DNA of 64,000 nucleotides, from NCBI RefSeq assembly GCF_004405105.1, contig NZ_SORW01000012.1:248001-312000 (forward strand), in the 5' to 3' direction. Position 1 is the first letter of the stretch. The number at the start of each line of letters is the position of its first letter. Under the pieces are notes generated by a model, which had not been told where the DNA came from, did not search any database, and saw only the letters and a list, made by a program, of their open reading frames with translations. This stretch comes from Jeotgalibacillus sp. R-1-5s-1. Lineage in GTDB: Bacteria > Bacillota > Bacilli > Bacillales > Jeotgalibacillaceae. Of this stretch, positions 24,519 to 33,385 are shown piece by piece. The translations under genes and the position numbers were made by a program.

Positions 24519-26771
24519 TTAGCTTTCGCAAACCTCGCAGGCTTCGATTTCTGTCTGTGATGTACTTCGGACATAATAGGTTGTTTTCAATTTACTCTTC
24601 CATGCGTCAATGTGAAGATCCAGCAGCTCTTTGGCTTTGATGTCATGACGAACGTATATATTAAAACTGATACCCTGATCGACATGACGCTGTCTCGCTG
24701 CATTTTGACGGATGCTGTCATGCTGATTCAGGTGATGACGGGCTTTTCTGTAATACTCATACGTTTTGTGATTCAGGTCCGGTGCGGTAACGGTGAATTT
24801 AAAGTTCTTCTTTTCCTCCGCATATTCAACAGCGTAAAGCGGGTCAATCCCGTCCGTTGAGCCACCGATTTTAGCAGTCGAGGAGTTCGGTGCAACGGCC
24901 ATCAGCCAGCCGTTCCGTAGACCTTTGGCCGCTTTTTCACGAAGTGCTCTCCAGCGTTCACTTTGATAACCTCTGCGCTCGAAATACGCGCCTGACTCCC
25001 ATTCAGAGCCTTTAAACGCATGATAAACCCCTTTTTCTTCCGCCAAATCAGCTGATGCACGGATCGTTAAATAGGCGATTTCTTCGTAAAGTTTGTCAGC
25101 ATATGCTACAGCCGTATCAGACTCCCAGTAAATCCCCTTTTTCGCGAGCAGATGATGCCAGCCGAACGTGCCCAGGCCTACTGCGCGATATTTTTTGTTC
25201 GTCTGAGTAGCCTGTTTGACTGAAATCGTATTCAGATCAATGACATTATCAAGCATACGCAGCTGGATCGGAATCAGCCTTTCAAGAACATCCGCCTCTA
25301 CAGCACGCGGCAGATTGACAGATGACAGGTTGCATACAACAAAGTCACCCGGCTTTCTCACAATCACGATGTTGCCTTCCTCGTCTGTAAATTCTTTTGT
25401 AATTGTGGTTGGCGACATATTCTGTGCGATTTCTGTGCAGAGATTGCTGCAGTAAATCGACGTCCTGCCAATGCCATTCACGTGCTTATTCGGATTCTGG
25501 CGATTCACTTCATCTCTGTAAAACAGATATGGCGTTCCGGTTTCCAGCTGGGCAATCATGATTTTCGCCATCAGATCCATCGCGCGGACTGTTTTTCTCG
25601 GAAGAAGCGGATGCTGTACAGCCTCTTCATATTTTTCTTTAAAATAGCGGTGGTCTGTTTCATCATAAAAATCCTCCAGGCCAAGCGGCTGTCCATTTTC
25701 GTCCTTCCATCCCATCACCTGCTTTACCTGATGGGGACAGAACAGGTGCCATTCACCAATGCTGCGTCCCGCTTCATCCTTTTCGAGCAGCTTTTCCATA
25801 AACAGGTCCGGAATGCAGACACCTGTAAACAGATCGTGTGCCTTACGCCGCTCATCACCATTGTTTGTCTTTAGTTCAAGAAAACCCATCAGGTCTTTAT
25901 GGAACACATCGAGATAAACAGCCACCGCGCCCTGACGCTGTCCAAGCTGATCGACACTGACCGCCGTATCATTTAACAGCCGGATCCAAGGCACGATCCC
26001 CGAAGAATTACCCTTAAATCGTTTTATATCAGACCCGAGCGCTCTAACCTTCCCAAAATAAACCCCGAGTCCTCCGCCATCCTTGCTTAAACGTGCAGAA
26101 TCCCAGTTATTCAGATAAATGCCGTCGAGCGAATCATCCACTGTATCAATAAAACATGATGACAGCTGACCGTAGCTTTTACCGGCATTTGATAAAGTGG
26201 GTGTAGCCACCGTCATATAAAGATTCGACATCGCCCAGTATGCCTCACGGATCAAATCGAGGCGTTTATGTACAGGCTCCTTCTGCATCAGCGTCATCGC
26301 AATAATCAAAAACCGCTCCTGAGGAAGCTCAAATACCCTTCCCTCATAGTCTTTTGCTAAATAGCGGTCAGCTAATAAAAACAATCCGATATAGGAAAAA
26401 AGCTGATCGTTTTCAGGTTTAATCAGGCTGCCAATCGTATCAATTTCCTCTTTAGAATAAGTGTGCAGCAGGTTTTTGTCGTAAATGCCAAGCGTCGTTA
26501 AATGAGAGATTAAGCCATAAAAATCTCCATAGCGTCCCGACGCGTCATATCCTCTTGATTGTGCAGCCTGTGCATAAAGCTTTAAAGAAAATAGCTTTGC
26601 TGCTGTGTAAGTCCATCCCGGCTCATCCATTGTGATTCTGTTTAATGCTTCTCCAATTGCCTCATCAAGTGAAGGTTGGCTAAATCGCTTTAATGCTTCC
26701 AGCAGTTGACCTGCATGCTCTCCTGCCAGGCTCCTGATGTCGTGCTCCATTTCTGTTACGGTACTTGTCAT
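24519..26771 (-). CDS. nrdA: Class I ribonucleotide reductase, large subunit
   Basis: A 750-residue catalytic subunit reducing ribonucleoside diphosphates. Visible are SNAGKSYGQLSSCFI (first active-site Cys), SNLCTEI (Asn, radical Cys, Glu), VVCNLSSVNL (second Cys), GGSTDGIDPLY and the C-terminal redox pair CEVC. No N-terminal ATP-cone is apparent. It heads an operon with the small subunit and a flavodoxin. Expression is governed by two NrdR boxes and a B12 riboswitch, so B12 would shut it off, which implies a B12-dependent reductase elsewhere. Start chosen at the ATG after AAAGGGATGACGATGTG. Confidence 0.92.
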   Translation of the reverse strand: MTSTVTEMEHDIRSLAGEHAGQLLEALKRFSQPSLDEAIGEALNRITMDEPGWTYTAAKLFSLKLYAQAAQSRGYDASGRYGDFYGLISHLTTLGIYDKNLLHTYSKEEIDTIGSLIKPENDQLFSYIGLFLLADRYLAKDYEGRVFELPQERFLIIAMTLMQKEPVHKRLDLIREAYWAMSNLYMTVATPTLSNAGKSYGQLSSCFIDTVDDSLDGIYLNNWDSARLSKDGGGLGVYFGKVRALGSDIKRFKGNSSGIVPWIRLLNDTAVSVDQLGQRQGAVAVYLDVFHKDLMGFLELKTNNGDERRKAHDLFTGVCIPDLFMEKLLEKDEAGRSIGEWHLFCPHQVKQVMGWKDENGQPLGLEDFYDETDHRYFKEKYEEAVQHPLLPRKTVRAMDLMAKIMIAQLETGTPYLFYRDEVNRQNPNKHVNGIGRTSIYCSNLCTEIAQNMSPTTITKEFTDEEGNIVIVRKPGDFVVCNLSSVNLPRAVEADVLERLIPIQLRMLDNVIDLNTISVKQATQTNKKYRAVGLGTFGWHHLLAKKGIYWESDTAVAYADKLYEEIAYLTIRASADLAEEKGVYHAFKGSEWESGAYFERRGYQSERWRALREKAAKGLRNGWLMAVAPNSSTAKIGGSTDGIDPLYAVEYAEEKKNFKFTVTAPDLNHKTYEYYRKARHHLNQHDSIRQNAARQRHVDQGISFNIYVRHDIKAKELLDLHIDAWKSKLKTTYYVRSTSQTEIEACEVCES

Positions 26772-26810
26772 CACATCGTCATCCCTTTCGTACATTAATA
26801 CCGGGAAAAT

Positions 26811-26845
26811 AAAAAAGCCCCGCTCTCACATTCGGAGAACGAGGC
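26811..26845 (-). terminator. Terminator of the B12 riboswitch
   Basis: GCCTCGTTCTC pairs with GAGAGCGGGGC around CGAATGT, followed by six T on the minus strand. It lies 40 bases before the large-subunit start and would be the OFF structure. Confidence 0.85.
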
Positions 26846-26929
26846 AGATATCAACGTGAATGAGAACAGAAACGGATCCCCGTCCTGTTATTCCCGCTGC
26901 ATCTTCTCTATTCCCGGAGAAGCTTACAA

Positions 26930-27092
26930 TCGGCAAAAACGGCAGGTCTCCTGGCTCACACATCTTCCTTTCTGCACCCTTCCCATCTTTAACAGACAGT
27001 GGCTCGTACAGATCGTCCGTGCTTACAGTTGCGGGAACAGCTCCGGATTCACACCGGATTCCCTTTTAACCCTTAACGGGCACCGTTTTCAC
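26930..27092 (-). promoter_or_regulatory. Cobalamin (B12) riboswitch
   Basis: On the minus strand the conserved blocks follow in order: GGTGCCCGTTAAGGG, AAGGGAATCCGGTGTGAA, TCCGGAGCTG, CCCGCAACTGTAAGC, a variable hairpin, and the B12 box GAGCCAGGAGACCTGCCG (26940-26957). A terminator follows before the ribonucleotide reductase genes. Adenosylcobalamin should favour termination. Confidence 0.93.
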
Positions 27093-27098
27093 TGGTAG

Positions 27099-27181
27099 TA
27101 ACAATATATTGTGTTATTCAGTTATAAAAATTCTATATATTGTATGATCTTCACTATACCTAATCATGCAAAAATACGCAA
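27099..27181 (-). promoter_or_regulatory. nrd promoter with paired NrdR boxes
   Basis: On the minus strand TTGCGT (27176-27181) and TATAGT (27153-27158) are 17 bases apart. Downstream lie two NrdR-type boxes, ATACAATATATAGAAT (27130-27145) and ACACAATATATTGTTA (27099-27114), offset by 31 bases, close to three helical turns as usual for NrdR. NrdR represses reductase genes when dATP is high. Confidence 0.82.
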
Positions 27182-27258
27182 TCGATATTTTTTCATGGAT
27201 AAAAAAGATCTTCTTACAGCTAAATAATGGTAAGATAAACGCATCGACTAAGAAAGGA

Positions 27259-27333
27259 ATGATGATCATGCAAAACGTACATAAGGGGATTATGACACAG
27301 TAAAAACGTGCAGGAACTGCTGTAATGTCCTGC
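27259..27333 (+). other. Short leader frame and hairpin before an acetyltransferase
   Basis: A 14-codon frame (MMIMQNVHKGIMTQ, 27259-27303) has AAAGGA upstream and is followed by a GTGCAGGA/TCCTGCAC hairpin at 27306-27333, then the acetyltransferase ribosome site. It could be a leader peptide with an RNA switch, or chance. Confidence 0.3.
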
Positions 27334-27365
27334 ACATGAAATCAGTTCATGAATAAGGAGATTAC

Positions 27366-27899
27366 ATGATGTTAAAAGATAACGAACTTGTATTAAGACC
27401 TGTTATGGAGCATGATTTACCTGTCATTTGGGAGGGTGCTTTCTCAAGCGATACGCCTGAATGGAAACGCTGGGATGCACCGTATTTTCCTCATCACAAG
27501 AAAACCTATGAGGAATTTTTAACGAAAAAGGAACAATACCTGAATGCCCAGGATGTTATGGTCATTGAAATCCATGGTGAAGTGTATGGTACCGTCACAT
27601 ACTATTGGGAGCATGAGCCGTCAAAGTGGCTTGAGATGGGGATCACCTTTTACCGGGAAGTGCATTGGGGCAAAGGCTATGGCACGCGCGCACTGCGCCT
27701 TTGGATCGGGCATCTGTTTGACACCCTGCCACTCGTCCGTGTCGGCTACACAACCTGGTCCGGCAACCACCGGATGATCCGCGTTGGCGAAAAGCTCGGC
27801 ATGCAGATGGAAGCACGTATTCGGAAAGTGCGTTTTCATGACGGTCAGTATTTCGATTCCATCCGGATGGGGATGCTGCGCGAGGAATGGATCAGGTAA
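27366..27899 (+). CDS. GNAT acetyltransferase (RimJ/RimL-like)
   Basis: A 177-residue N-acetyltransferase with the acetyl-CoA motif as HWGKGYGTRALRLWIGHLF and a C-terminal NHRMIRVGEKLGMQMEARIRK typical of RimJ/RimL-type enzymes. The substrate may be a protein N-terminus or a small amine. Ribosome site AAGGAG five bases before the ATG. Monocistronic, convergent with the hydrolase at 28347. Confidence 0.85.
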   Translation: MMLKDNELVLRPVMEHDLPVIWEGAFSSDTPEWKRWDAPYFPHHKKTYEEFLTKKEQYLNAQDVMVIEIHGEVYGTVTYYWEHEPSKWLEMGITFYREVHWGKGYGTRALRLWIGHLFDTLPLVRVGYTTWSGNHRMIRVGEKLGMQMEARIRKVRFHDGQYFDSIRMGMLREEWIR

Positions 27900-28029
27900 A
27901 GATTGTTGGACGCGGAGCCTGGACGGTTTGATAAGCCGGATCGGCTTCGCGGGTAACTGAGGTTTGCGGGGGATGCGGTTCCGGGGACACAGGCATTGTG
28001 GCGGTGGTGTCGGGGCGTGGAGGGTTGCC

Positions 28030-28225
28030 GGGATTCCTTCACATCGGGCAGTTTTTCCTTCTTTCTGGATTTTTTATCCTTCTTTCCGGAAATCGAATCC
28101 TTCTTTTAAGATTTTTATTCCTTCACAAGCCCTCCACCCACATGATTACCTTCACTCAATCTCCGGATTCCTTCTTTTCAAGATCCCGATTCCCTCACTC
28201 CTGAAGATGATTCCTTCAATTACCC
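28030..28225. repeat. 21-bp periodic array, locus D
   Basis: CCTTC cores (ATTCCTTC consensus) start at 28036, 28057, 28078, 28099, 28120, 28149, 28170, 28192 (CCCTC) and 28213. Steps are 21 except one 29 and one 22. On the minus strand the order of steps nearly equals that of locus E. The flanking stretches 27900-28029 and 28226-28346 show nothing I can name. Confidence 0.85.
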
Positions 28226-28346
28226 AACTGCACCTGATTGGACGCGAGACGGGAATGCTCATCACGCAGTCGAGAATCGCGGTCAACCGGGGTAACCCTT
28301 CTGTATTAGAATTCCAACCTGCTGCCTTCGCACCCCAAAAAGGTCT

Positions 28347-29015
28347 TTACCCGTAAAACATCCCGGTCTGCAAAAAACGGTGAACGAATTCCGCGGTTTC
28401 CCTCCGGTGATGAATGTCCTTATGTCCATATGGCAGAACTAAAAAATCCTTTAACCCGCGATCATAGACAGAGCTCGTTTCGACACGGCCGTCATTCTGC
28501 TCTCTAATCATTTTGCCGAGGAAAAGGTTGGACCGGTCCCCTGCAATAGCTCCCATTTCAACATCAGAAGGCTGAAACGCATAGTCCCCGACAAATTCAG
28601 GCGTAATAGAGGCAATGGTTTTGTAGAGACGCGTGAAAGGCTGCACACGATGGGCATGCCGGGCCAGCTGACTTCCCTGGCTAGGTGTAGCGATCAGGAC
28701 TGCTCTCTTCACCTTGGCTGCACAATCCGGACTGGATAACACATCCCTGATGACAAGCCCGCCTGTACTGTGCCCGACTAAAAAGACCTGCTCTCCATCA
28801 GGTAAGCGATTAAGCATCTGCCTAAGGTATGCTGTCGCGTTCTCAAACGGATGAAAGCGGAGCGGGTAGTTCAATGTCAGACAGTCATAGCCGAATGAGG
28901 CAAGAGATCGCTCAAGAGGATACATATCAGATGCACCTTTGTTAAAACCGTGGATCAGAAATATACGGTTTTGCATTATATGTTGTTCATTCAATTTTCT
29001 CACCCTGATAACCAT
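28347..29015 (-). CDS. Alpha/beta hydrolase, lipase/PGAP1-like
   Basis: A 222-residue serine hydrolase with the oxyanion motif IFLIHGFNKG, nucleophile elbow GHSTGG, TPSQGSQLA and a C-terminal GHKDIHHR that may supply the catalytic histidine. The pattern resembles small lipases or PGAP1-like esterases. No signal peptide, so cytoplasmic. The ATG at 29015 has AAAGGA at a rather long 11-base distance; an internal ATG at 28976 has no ribosome site. Confidence 0.82.
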   Translation of the reverse strand: MVIRVRKLNEQHIMQNRIFLIHGFNKGASDMYPLERSLASFGYDCLTLNYPLRFHPFENATAYLRQMLNRLPDGEQVFLVGHSTGGLVIRDVLSSPDCAAKVKRAVLIATPSQGSQLARHAHRVQPFTRLYKTIASITPEFVGDYAFQPSDVEMGAIAGDRSNLFLGKMIREQNDGRVETSSVYDRGLKDFLVLPYGHKDIHHRRETAEFVHRFLQTGMFYG

Positions 29016-29107
29016 TACTTATGGAAATCCTTTCATTATTAAAGCTTTTCTTATCATATCCAGAGCACTACAATTACATTAACTGTAACACAGAAAGGGA
29101 TGAAACC

Positions 29108-29485
29108 ATGACTTACTCATTTAAACAAATTGATCATATTCAGCTCGCTGCCCCTGTTGACTCCGAAGAAACAGCGCGCGATTTTTTCCACGGCGTACTC
29201 GGTTTGCCTGAAATTGAAAAACCCGACAGCCTGAAAGCGAATGGCGGTGTCTGGTTTGCCTGCGGACATCACCAGCTGCATATTGGTATTGAAAAAGACT
29301 TTGCGCCTGCCAAAAAAGCACATCCTGCTTTTGAAATTGAACAAATCGAAAACCTGCAGGCTCATTTAGAGGAACAGGGCTACCCTGTCATTACCGACGA
29401 CCGGCTTCCAGGAGCCATCCGCTTTTATGTAGATGACCCATTTGGAAACAGACTTGAGTTTTTAGAATGGGAGAACGGCAGATGA
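29108..29485 (+). CDS. VOC (glyoxalase-fold) family protein
   Basis: A 125-residue vicinal-oxygen-chelate protein with two beta-alpha-beta-beta-beta modules: IDHIQLAAP (His), LHIGIE, then FYVDDPFGNRLEFLE (Glu). Possible metal ligands are His9, the His in LHIG and the Glu in LEFLE. The reaction is unknown; relatives include glyoxalases and antibiotic-resistance proteins. It overlaps the next hydrolase gene in ATGA, so the two are co-translated. Confidence 0.82.
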   Translation: MTYSFKQIDHIQLAAPVDSEETARDFFHGVLGLPEIEKPDSLKANGGVWFACGHHQLHIGIEKDFAPAKKAHPAFEIEQIENLQAHLEEQGYPVITDDRLPGAIRFYVDDPFGNRLEFLEWENGR

Positions 29486-30132
29486 GAAACGTTCATACGA
29501 TCAAAAATTCAATTGGACAAAACCTTGATATAACCGAAATCTGCCTGTCTGACGAACCAAAAGGAACAGCACTGATCCTCCCGGGTGCAGGCTATTCTAT
29601 TCAGGCACCTCTCATGCATTACGCGACCAGCCTGTTGGTAAAAGAGGGCTATCAGGTCATTCTTGCAGATTACGCCTACAACAAAGAATCATACAATAGT
29701 ATGTCAGATGAAGAGTATCGTGCTTCTGTGCTGAAGGATGGGGAACTTATTTTTGAAAAGACAGGACAATTGAGAAAAGACGGGTCGCTCCTGATTGTTG
29801 GGAAATCGATCGGGACCATGATGATGGCTCAGGAATCCAATCTCAATCGATTGAGTGATGTAAAAGCCATCTGGATGACGCCGCTTGTTCACGGGGAGCT
29901 CGTCAGACAGGCACTTGAACACACGAAATGGCCGAGCCTCTCGATCATCGGTGATCATGATTTCTGTTATTCGCCTGAAGCAGCTGAAGCGATTGAACGA
30001 AATCCGCTTGTGAATAATGAGGTGATCGCAGGAACAGATCACGCATTACAGTTTGAGGATGATCTGCTTGGGTCGATTGACGTGCTAAAGCAGGTGGTGG
30101 AAAGTCTGGTCAGATTTTTGCAACAGTCATGA
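29482..30132 (+). CDS. Alpha/beta hydrolase
   Basis: A 216-residue hydrolase with the elbow GKSIGT (Ser), a preceding LILPGAGYSIQAP oxyanion loop, and a late GDHDFCY (Asp) and GTDHALQFED (His). The catalytic triad is complete. It is translationally coupled to the VOC protein, and the pair may act on one substrate. No signal peptide. Confidence 0.82.
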   Translation: MRNVHTIKNSIGQNLDITEICLSDEPKGTALILPGAGYSIQAPLMHYATSLLVKEGYQVILADYAYNKESYNSMSDEEYRASVLKDGELIFEKTGQLRKDGSLLIVGKSIGTMMMAQESNLNRLSDVKAIWMTPLVHGELVRQALEHTKWPSLSIIGDHDFCYSPEAAEAIERNPLVNNEVIAGTDHALQFEDDLLGSIDVLKQVVESLVRFLQQS

Positions 30133-30198
30133 CCCCTCAGTCACCCATTTGCAGAAGTGGTTTAATCCGAAAAACGACCAGACCTTGTTTTGATTGAT

Positions 30199-30402
30199 GT
30201 TGCTTAATGAGCGAACATCGCATTTGATGTCCATCGAGTCGCTAGGCAGCCTGTTTATGTCGTAAGGATGGTTGTTTATGTTGATAGCTTGTTACAGGAA
30301 GCACTAATTGTCATTAGCACCGGATTTAACGTTGATAGGCCAATAACTTCTGTCGTTAACACCTCCAGTTTTGTTGATAGCACCAAAGAATCTGTCAACA
30401 GC
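30199..30402. repeat. 21/30-bp periodic array, locus F
   Basis: GTTGATAG/GTCNTTAG-like cores start at 30199, 30229, 30259, 30280, 30310, 30331, 30352, 30373 and 30394. The last four steps are exactly 21; others are 30 or 21. The array fills the gap between the convergent hydrolase and LacI genes, apart from a terminator. Confidence 0.7.
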
Positions 30403-30440
30403 TGATCACGGCCCCCCTGACACGATTTAATTAGCCAACT

Positions 30441-30475
30441 AAAAAAACGTGCGGCCATAAGCCACACGTTTTTTT
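30441..30475. terminator. Bidirectional terminator
   Basis: ACGTGCGGC and GCCACACGT form a stem with one mismatch flanked by seven A and seven T. It serves the LacI gene (minus) and the hydrolase gene (plus). Confidence 0.85.
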
Positions 30476-30476
30476 A

Positions 30477-31490
30477 TTAATCCACCTTCGTCGTTGTCCA
30501 TCTCACAACGAGTTCGGGTTCGACAGCCACTGTGCTGGACTCGATTCGGTTTTTGATCAGATCGAGCAGAATATGGGCGGCCATTTTGCCCATCTTTTCT
30601 TTATCCTGTCTGATCGTTGTCAAAGGGGGTTCGACGTAACGGGCAGGCAGGATATCATCACAGCCGATAATGGAGATGTCTTCAGGCACACTCAGACCTT
30701 TTTCCTTTACAGCCTTCATCGCACCGATTGCCATCAGATCTGACACTGCAAATACCGCCGTTGGGCTGTCTTCATGGTCAAGAAAGTCGTTCATTCCTTT
30801 GTAACCGCTGTCTTCAAAGAAGTCGCCTTCATAAATCCACTCTTCTTTAACGGGAAGACCGTAATATTGAAGGGTCTTTTTAAAAGCGGACAATCTGGAA
30901 TCAGCAATCAGGGAGCCGTTTGTCCCCCCGATGTAGCCGATTTTCCGATGACCGTTTAAATAAAGGTGCTCCACCACTTTTGCTGCAATGCTGTTGCTGT
31001 CACTCATTACATAGCTTGAGAATGGTCCATTCAGTTCGATATCAACCCCTACGCAAGGGATTGGACTCATATCAAGCTCGTATACAGAGGATTCAATCTG
31101 GTCACCTGCGATGATCAGGCAGCCATCCACCTGAAAATGCTGGCAGCGTTCAAGATAATTTTCCTTTTCCTCGAAAAATTGTTCGTTTGAAAAAAGGACA
31201 AGATCGTAGCCAAGCTGGCCAATGGTTTTTTTGAATTCATTCAGTACTTCTACAAAAACGGGGTGGGTGAGGTCCGCATTCACCTTACCGGCAAAGACGA
31301 CGCCCACCACGTTCGTTTTTTTATCCTGAAGCAGCCTGGACTGGGAAGGACGATAGCCTTCCTGTGCCATAATTTCAAGGACACGTTTTCTCGTTTCCTG
31401 ACCAACATCATGATAATTATTAAGAATTTTAGATACCGTTGCCTGAGAGACACCGGCTAATTTGGCAATATCTTTAATGGTTACTTTCAT
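30477..31490 (-). CDS. LacI-family repressor of the beta-glucoside operon
   Basis: A 337-residue repressor with an N-terminal HTH (TIKDIAKLAGVSQATVSKIL), the hinge region and a periplasmic-binding-protein-like sugar domain (FVEVLNEF, GCLIIAGD, YIGGTNGS, GCDDILPARYVEPPLTTI). It is the last gene of the operon it probably controls. Its likely operators are the ACGAA-based palindromes upstream of the GH1 gene. Start chosen at ATG 31490, after GGGGAG. Confidence 0.88.
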   Translation of the reverse strand: MKVTIKDIAKLAGVSQATVSKILNNYHDVGQETRKRVLEIMAQEGYRPSQSRLLQDKKTNVVGVVFAGKVNADLTHPVFVEVLNEFKKTIGQLGYDLVLFSNEQFFEEKENYLERCQHFQVDGCLIIAGDQIESSVYELDMSPIPCVGVDIELNGPFSSYVMSDSNSIAAKVVEHLYLNGHRKIGYIGGTNGSLIADSRLSAFKKTLQYYGLPVKEEWIYEGDFFEDSGYKGMNDFLDHEDSPTAVFAVSDLMAIGAMKAVKEKGLSVPEDISIIGCDDILPARYVEPPLTTIRQDKEKMGKMAAHILLDLIKNRIESSTVAVEPELVVRWTTTKVD

Positions 31491-31519
31491 TGGCCTAGAC
31501 TCCCCTGTCTTCAGCACAC

Positions 31520-32368
31520 TCAACTCTTTACCGCCCCTTGTGTAAGACTGCTGATAAAGGCTTTGTTGAATAGCAGGAAGACGATGATTAATGGCACGGT
31601 AGCCCAGAATGTGCCTGATAATATCATACCATAATCACGATTATAGGAGTCACTCAACGCACGTAATGCGACCTGTAATGTATGAGTTGACTGGTCCTGA
31701 AGTACAACAAGTGGCCACAGGAAGTCATTCCATACGTTCATAAATACGATGATACCCAGCGTTGCAAATGCCGGAAGAATCGCCGGTGTAACAACGTTCC
31801 AGTAAATACGGAAGTTTGAACAGCCGTCAAGTCTTGCCGCTTCAATCAGTTCATCAGGAATCGCCTCTTTAATATACTGGCGCATCCAGAAGATCCCGAA
31901 AGCGTTGATTAAACCAGGAACGATGATCGCTCTCAGATCACTTAACCAGCCGAGCTGACTGATGATGTAATACGAAGGAATGAGCCCAAGCTGTGGTGGG
32001 ATCATCATCGTGATAAGGATCAGAACGAATAAAGCATCGCGCCCTTTAAACTGAAGCTTTGCAAATGCAAAACCTGCAAGTGAACAGAGGAATAGACTTC
32101 CCACTGTAACAGAAACGGATACGATCAGAGAGTTCATCATCGCTCCGAAGAAATCAATCGTACCCAGTACATTCGTAAAGTTCGTAACAAGCTCCGAACC
32201 TGGCAGTAATGCAGGCGGAGTCTGGTTAATGACGTGGTTTGGCTGGGTAGCCATCACAAACATCCAGTAGAACGGAAATAGGGATACTAGGCCGGCAAAG
32301 GTCAGTAACGAATAAAGGATCGCTTTTCTTGACAGTTGTTTTGGCTGAGTTAGTGTAATAGCTTTCAT
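31520..32368 (-). CDS. Sugar ABC transporter permease (MalG type)
   Basis: A 282-residue permease with six membrane helices and the EAA loop EAARLDGCSNFRIYWNVVTP. It forms the importer with the neighbouring MalF-type permease and lipoprotein. No ATPase is encoded here, so a shared MsmX-type ATPase elsewhere is expected. Start at 32368 after GAGGAAGG. Its coding sequence begins one base before the end of the preceding permease. Confidence 0.88.
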   Translation of the reverse strand: MKAITLTQPKQLSRKAILYSLLTFAGLVSLFPFYWMFVMATQPNHVINQTPPALLPGSELVTNFTNVLGTIDFFGAMMNSLIVSVSVTVGSLFLCSLAGFAFAKLQFKGRDALFVLILITMMIPPQLGLIPSYYIISQLGWLSDLRAIIVPGLINAFGIFWMRQYIKEAIPDELIEAARLDGCSNFRIYWNVVTPAILPAFATLGIIVFMNVWNDFLWPLVVLQDQSTHTLQVALRALSDSYNRDYGMILSGTFWATVPLIIVFLLFNKAFISSLTQGAVKS

Positions 32369-32369
32369 C

Positions 32370-33311
32370 TTATGCCTTCCTCGCTTTCCCGCGGCCAAGC
32401 CGGTTTGTAATAATCAGGTTCAGTACAGAGAAGATCATGATGATCCCGAACAGCACAATTGCTGTCGCTGATGCTGTACCGAAGAAGTTGTTCTCAAATG
32501 CATCACGGTATAAGTATGCTACAACCGTTATTCCTTCTTCACGGAGATTTCCACCGAAGAAAATCAGCGGCTCTGTAAAGATCTGAAGTGATCCGATTGT
32601 TCCCATGAATACGGTAAATAGAATAAATGGCTTCAGCATTGGCAGCGTGATGTAACGCAGCTGCTGGCTGAGAGTTGCCCCATCAATTTTCGCTGCTTCG
32701 TAAAGATCGCTTGAAATACTCTGCATTCCGGCAAGATAGATAATCGTGTTATAACCTACCCAACGCCAGAAAATCATCGTGGCAATGGCAATTTTTGCTC
32801 CCCACTCTGACTGGGTGAAGACGATTGGATCTACGCCAAAAACGCCTAAGATACTGTTTACAAGACCAAAAGATTGGTTGTTAAAAATAATACTGAATAG
32901 AATCGCTACCGCTACGATCGATGTTACATAAGGCATGAAGATCGCTACACGGAACGTATTCTTAAAGCGCAGCGCCTGTGCATTCAGCGCATAAGCCAGC
33001 AGGAACGCTACAATCAGCTGTGGAACGGTTCCTAAAAGACCAATCACGACTGTGTTATAAATAGATTTCCAAAAGATAGGGTCATTGAAGATAATCGTAA
33101 AGTTGTTTATGCCATTGAAGGTCATTTCACCAAGGCCATTCCATTTAAAGAAGGCAAGGTAGAAGCTGAAAAGCATTGGAAACAAACCAAAAATCGCAAA
33201 GAGGATAAAAAACGGTGATACGAATAAATATCCGGCAATGCTGTTACGTTTTTCCTGACTCATTGAGCGTTTTGTTTTTTTCTCGGTGTATTTCTCAGAG
33301 TTTGATACCAT
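32370..33311 (-). CDS. Sugar ABC transporter permease (MalF/UgpA type)
   Basis: A 313-residue permease with six membrane helices after a basic N-terminus and the EAA loop EAAKIDGATLSQQLRYITLP. It pairs with the MalG-type permease. Two starts are possible: ATG at 33323 touches AAAAGGAG with no spacing, and ATG at 33311 has a rather long spacing. A terminator-like hairpin precedes it and may lower its expression relative to the binding protein. Confidence 0.86.
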   Translation of the reverse strand: MVSNSEKYTEKKTKRSMSQEKRNSIAGYLFVSPFFILFAIFGLFPMLFSFYLAFFKWNGLGEMTFNGINNFTIIFNDPIFWKSIYNTVVIGLLGTVPQLIVAFLLAYALNAQALRFKNTFRVAIFMPYVTSIVAVAILFSIIFNNQSFGLVNSILGVFGVDPIVFTQSEWGAKIAIATMIFWRWVGYNTIIYLAGMQSISSDLYEAAKIDGATLSQQLRYITLPMLKPFILFTVFMGTIGSLQIFTEPLIFFGGNLREEGITVVAYLYRDAFENNFFGTASATAIVLFGIIMIFSVLNLIITNRLGRGKARKA

Positions 33312-33334
33312 GTTGCAGGACATCTCCTTTTATC

Positions 33335-33370
33335 AAAAAGGGCAAGGAGCCGGCTAAGCGGTCCTTACCC
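33335..33370 (-). terminator. Intercistronic terminator-like hairpin
   Basis: GGGTAAGGA pairs with TCCTTGCCC and is followed by five T on the minus strand, between the binding-protein and permease genes. Such partial terminators commonly give more binding protein than permease. Confidence 0.7.
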
Positions 33371-33385
33371 ATCTTTGAACTTATT

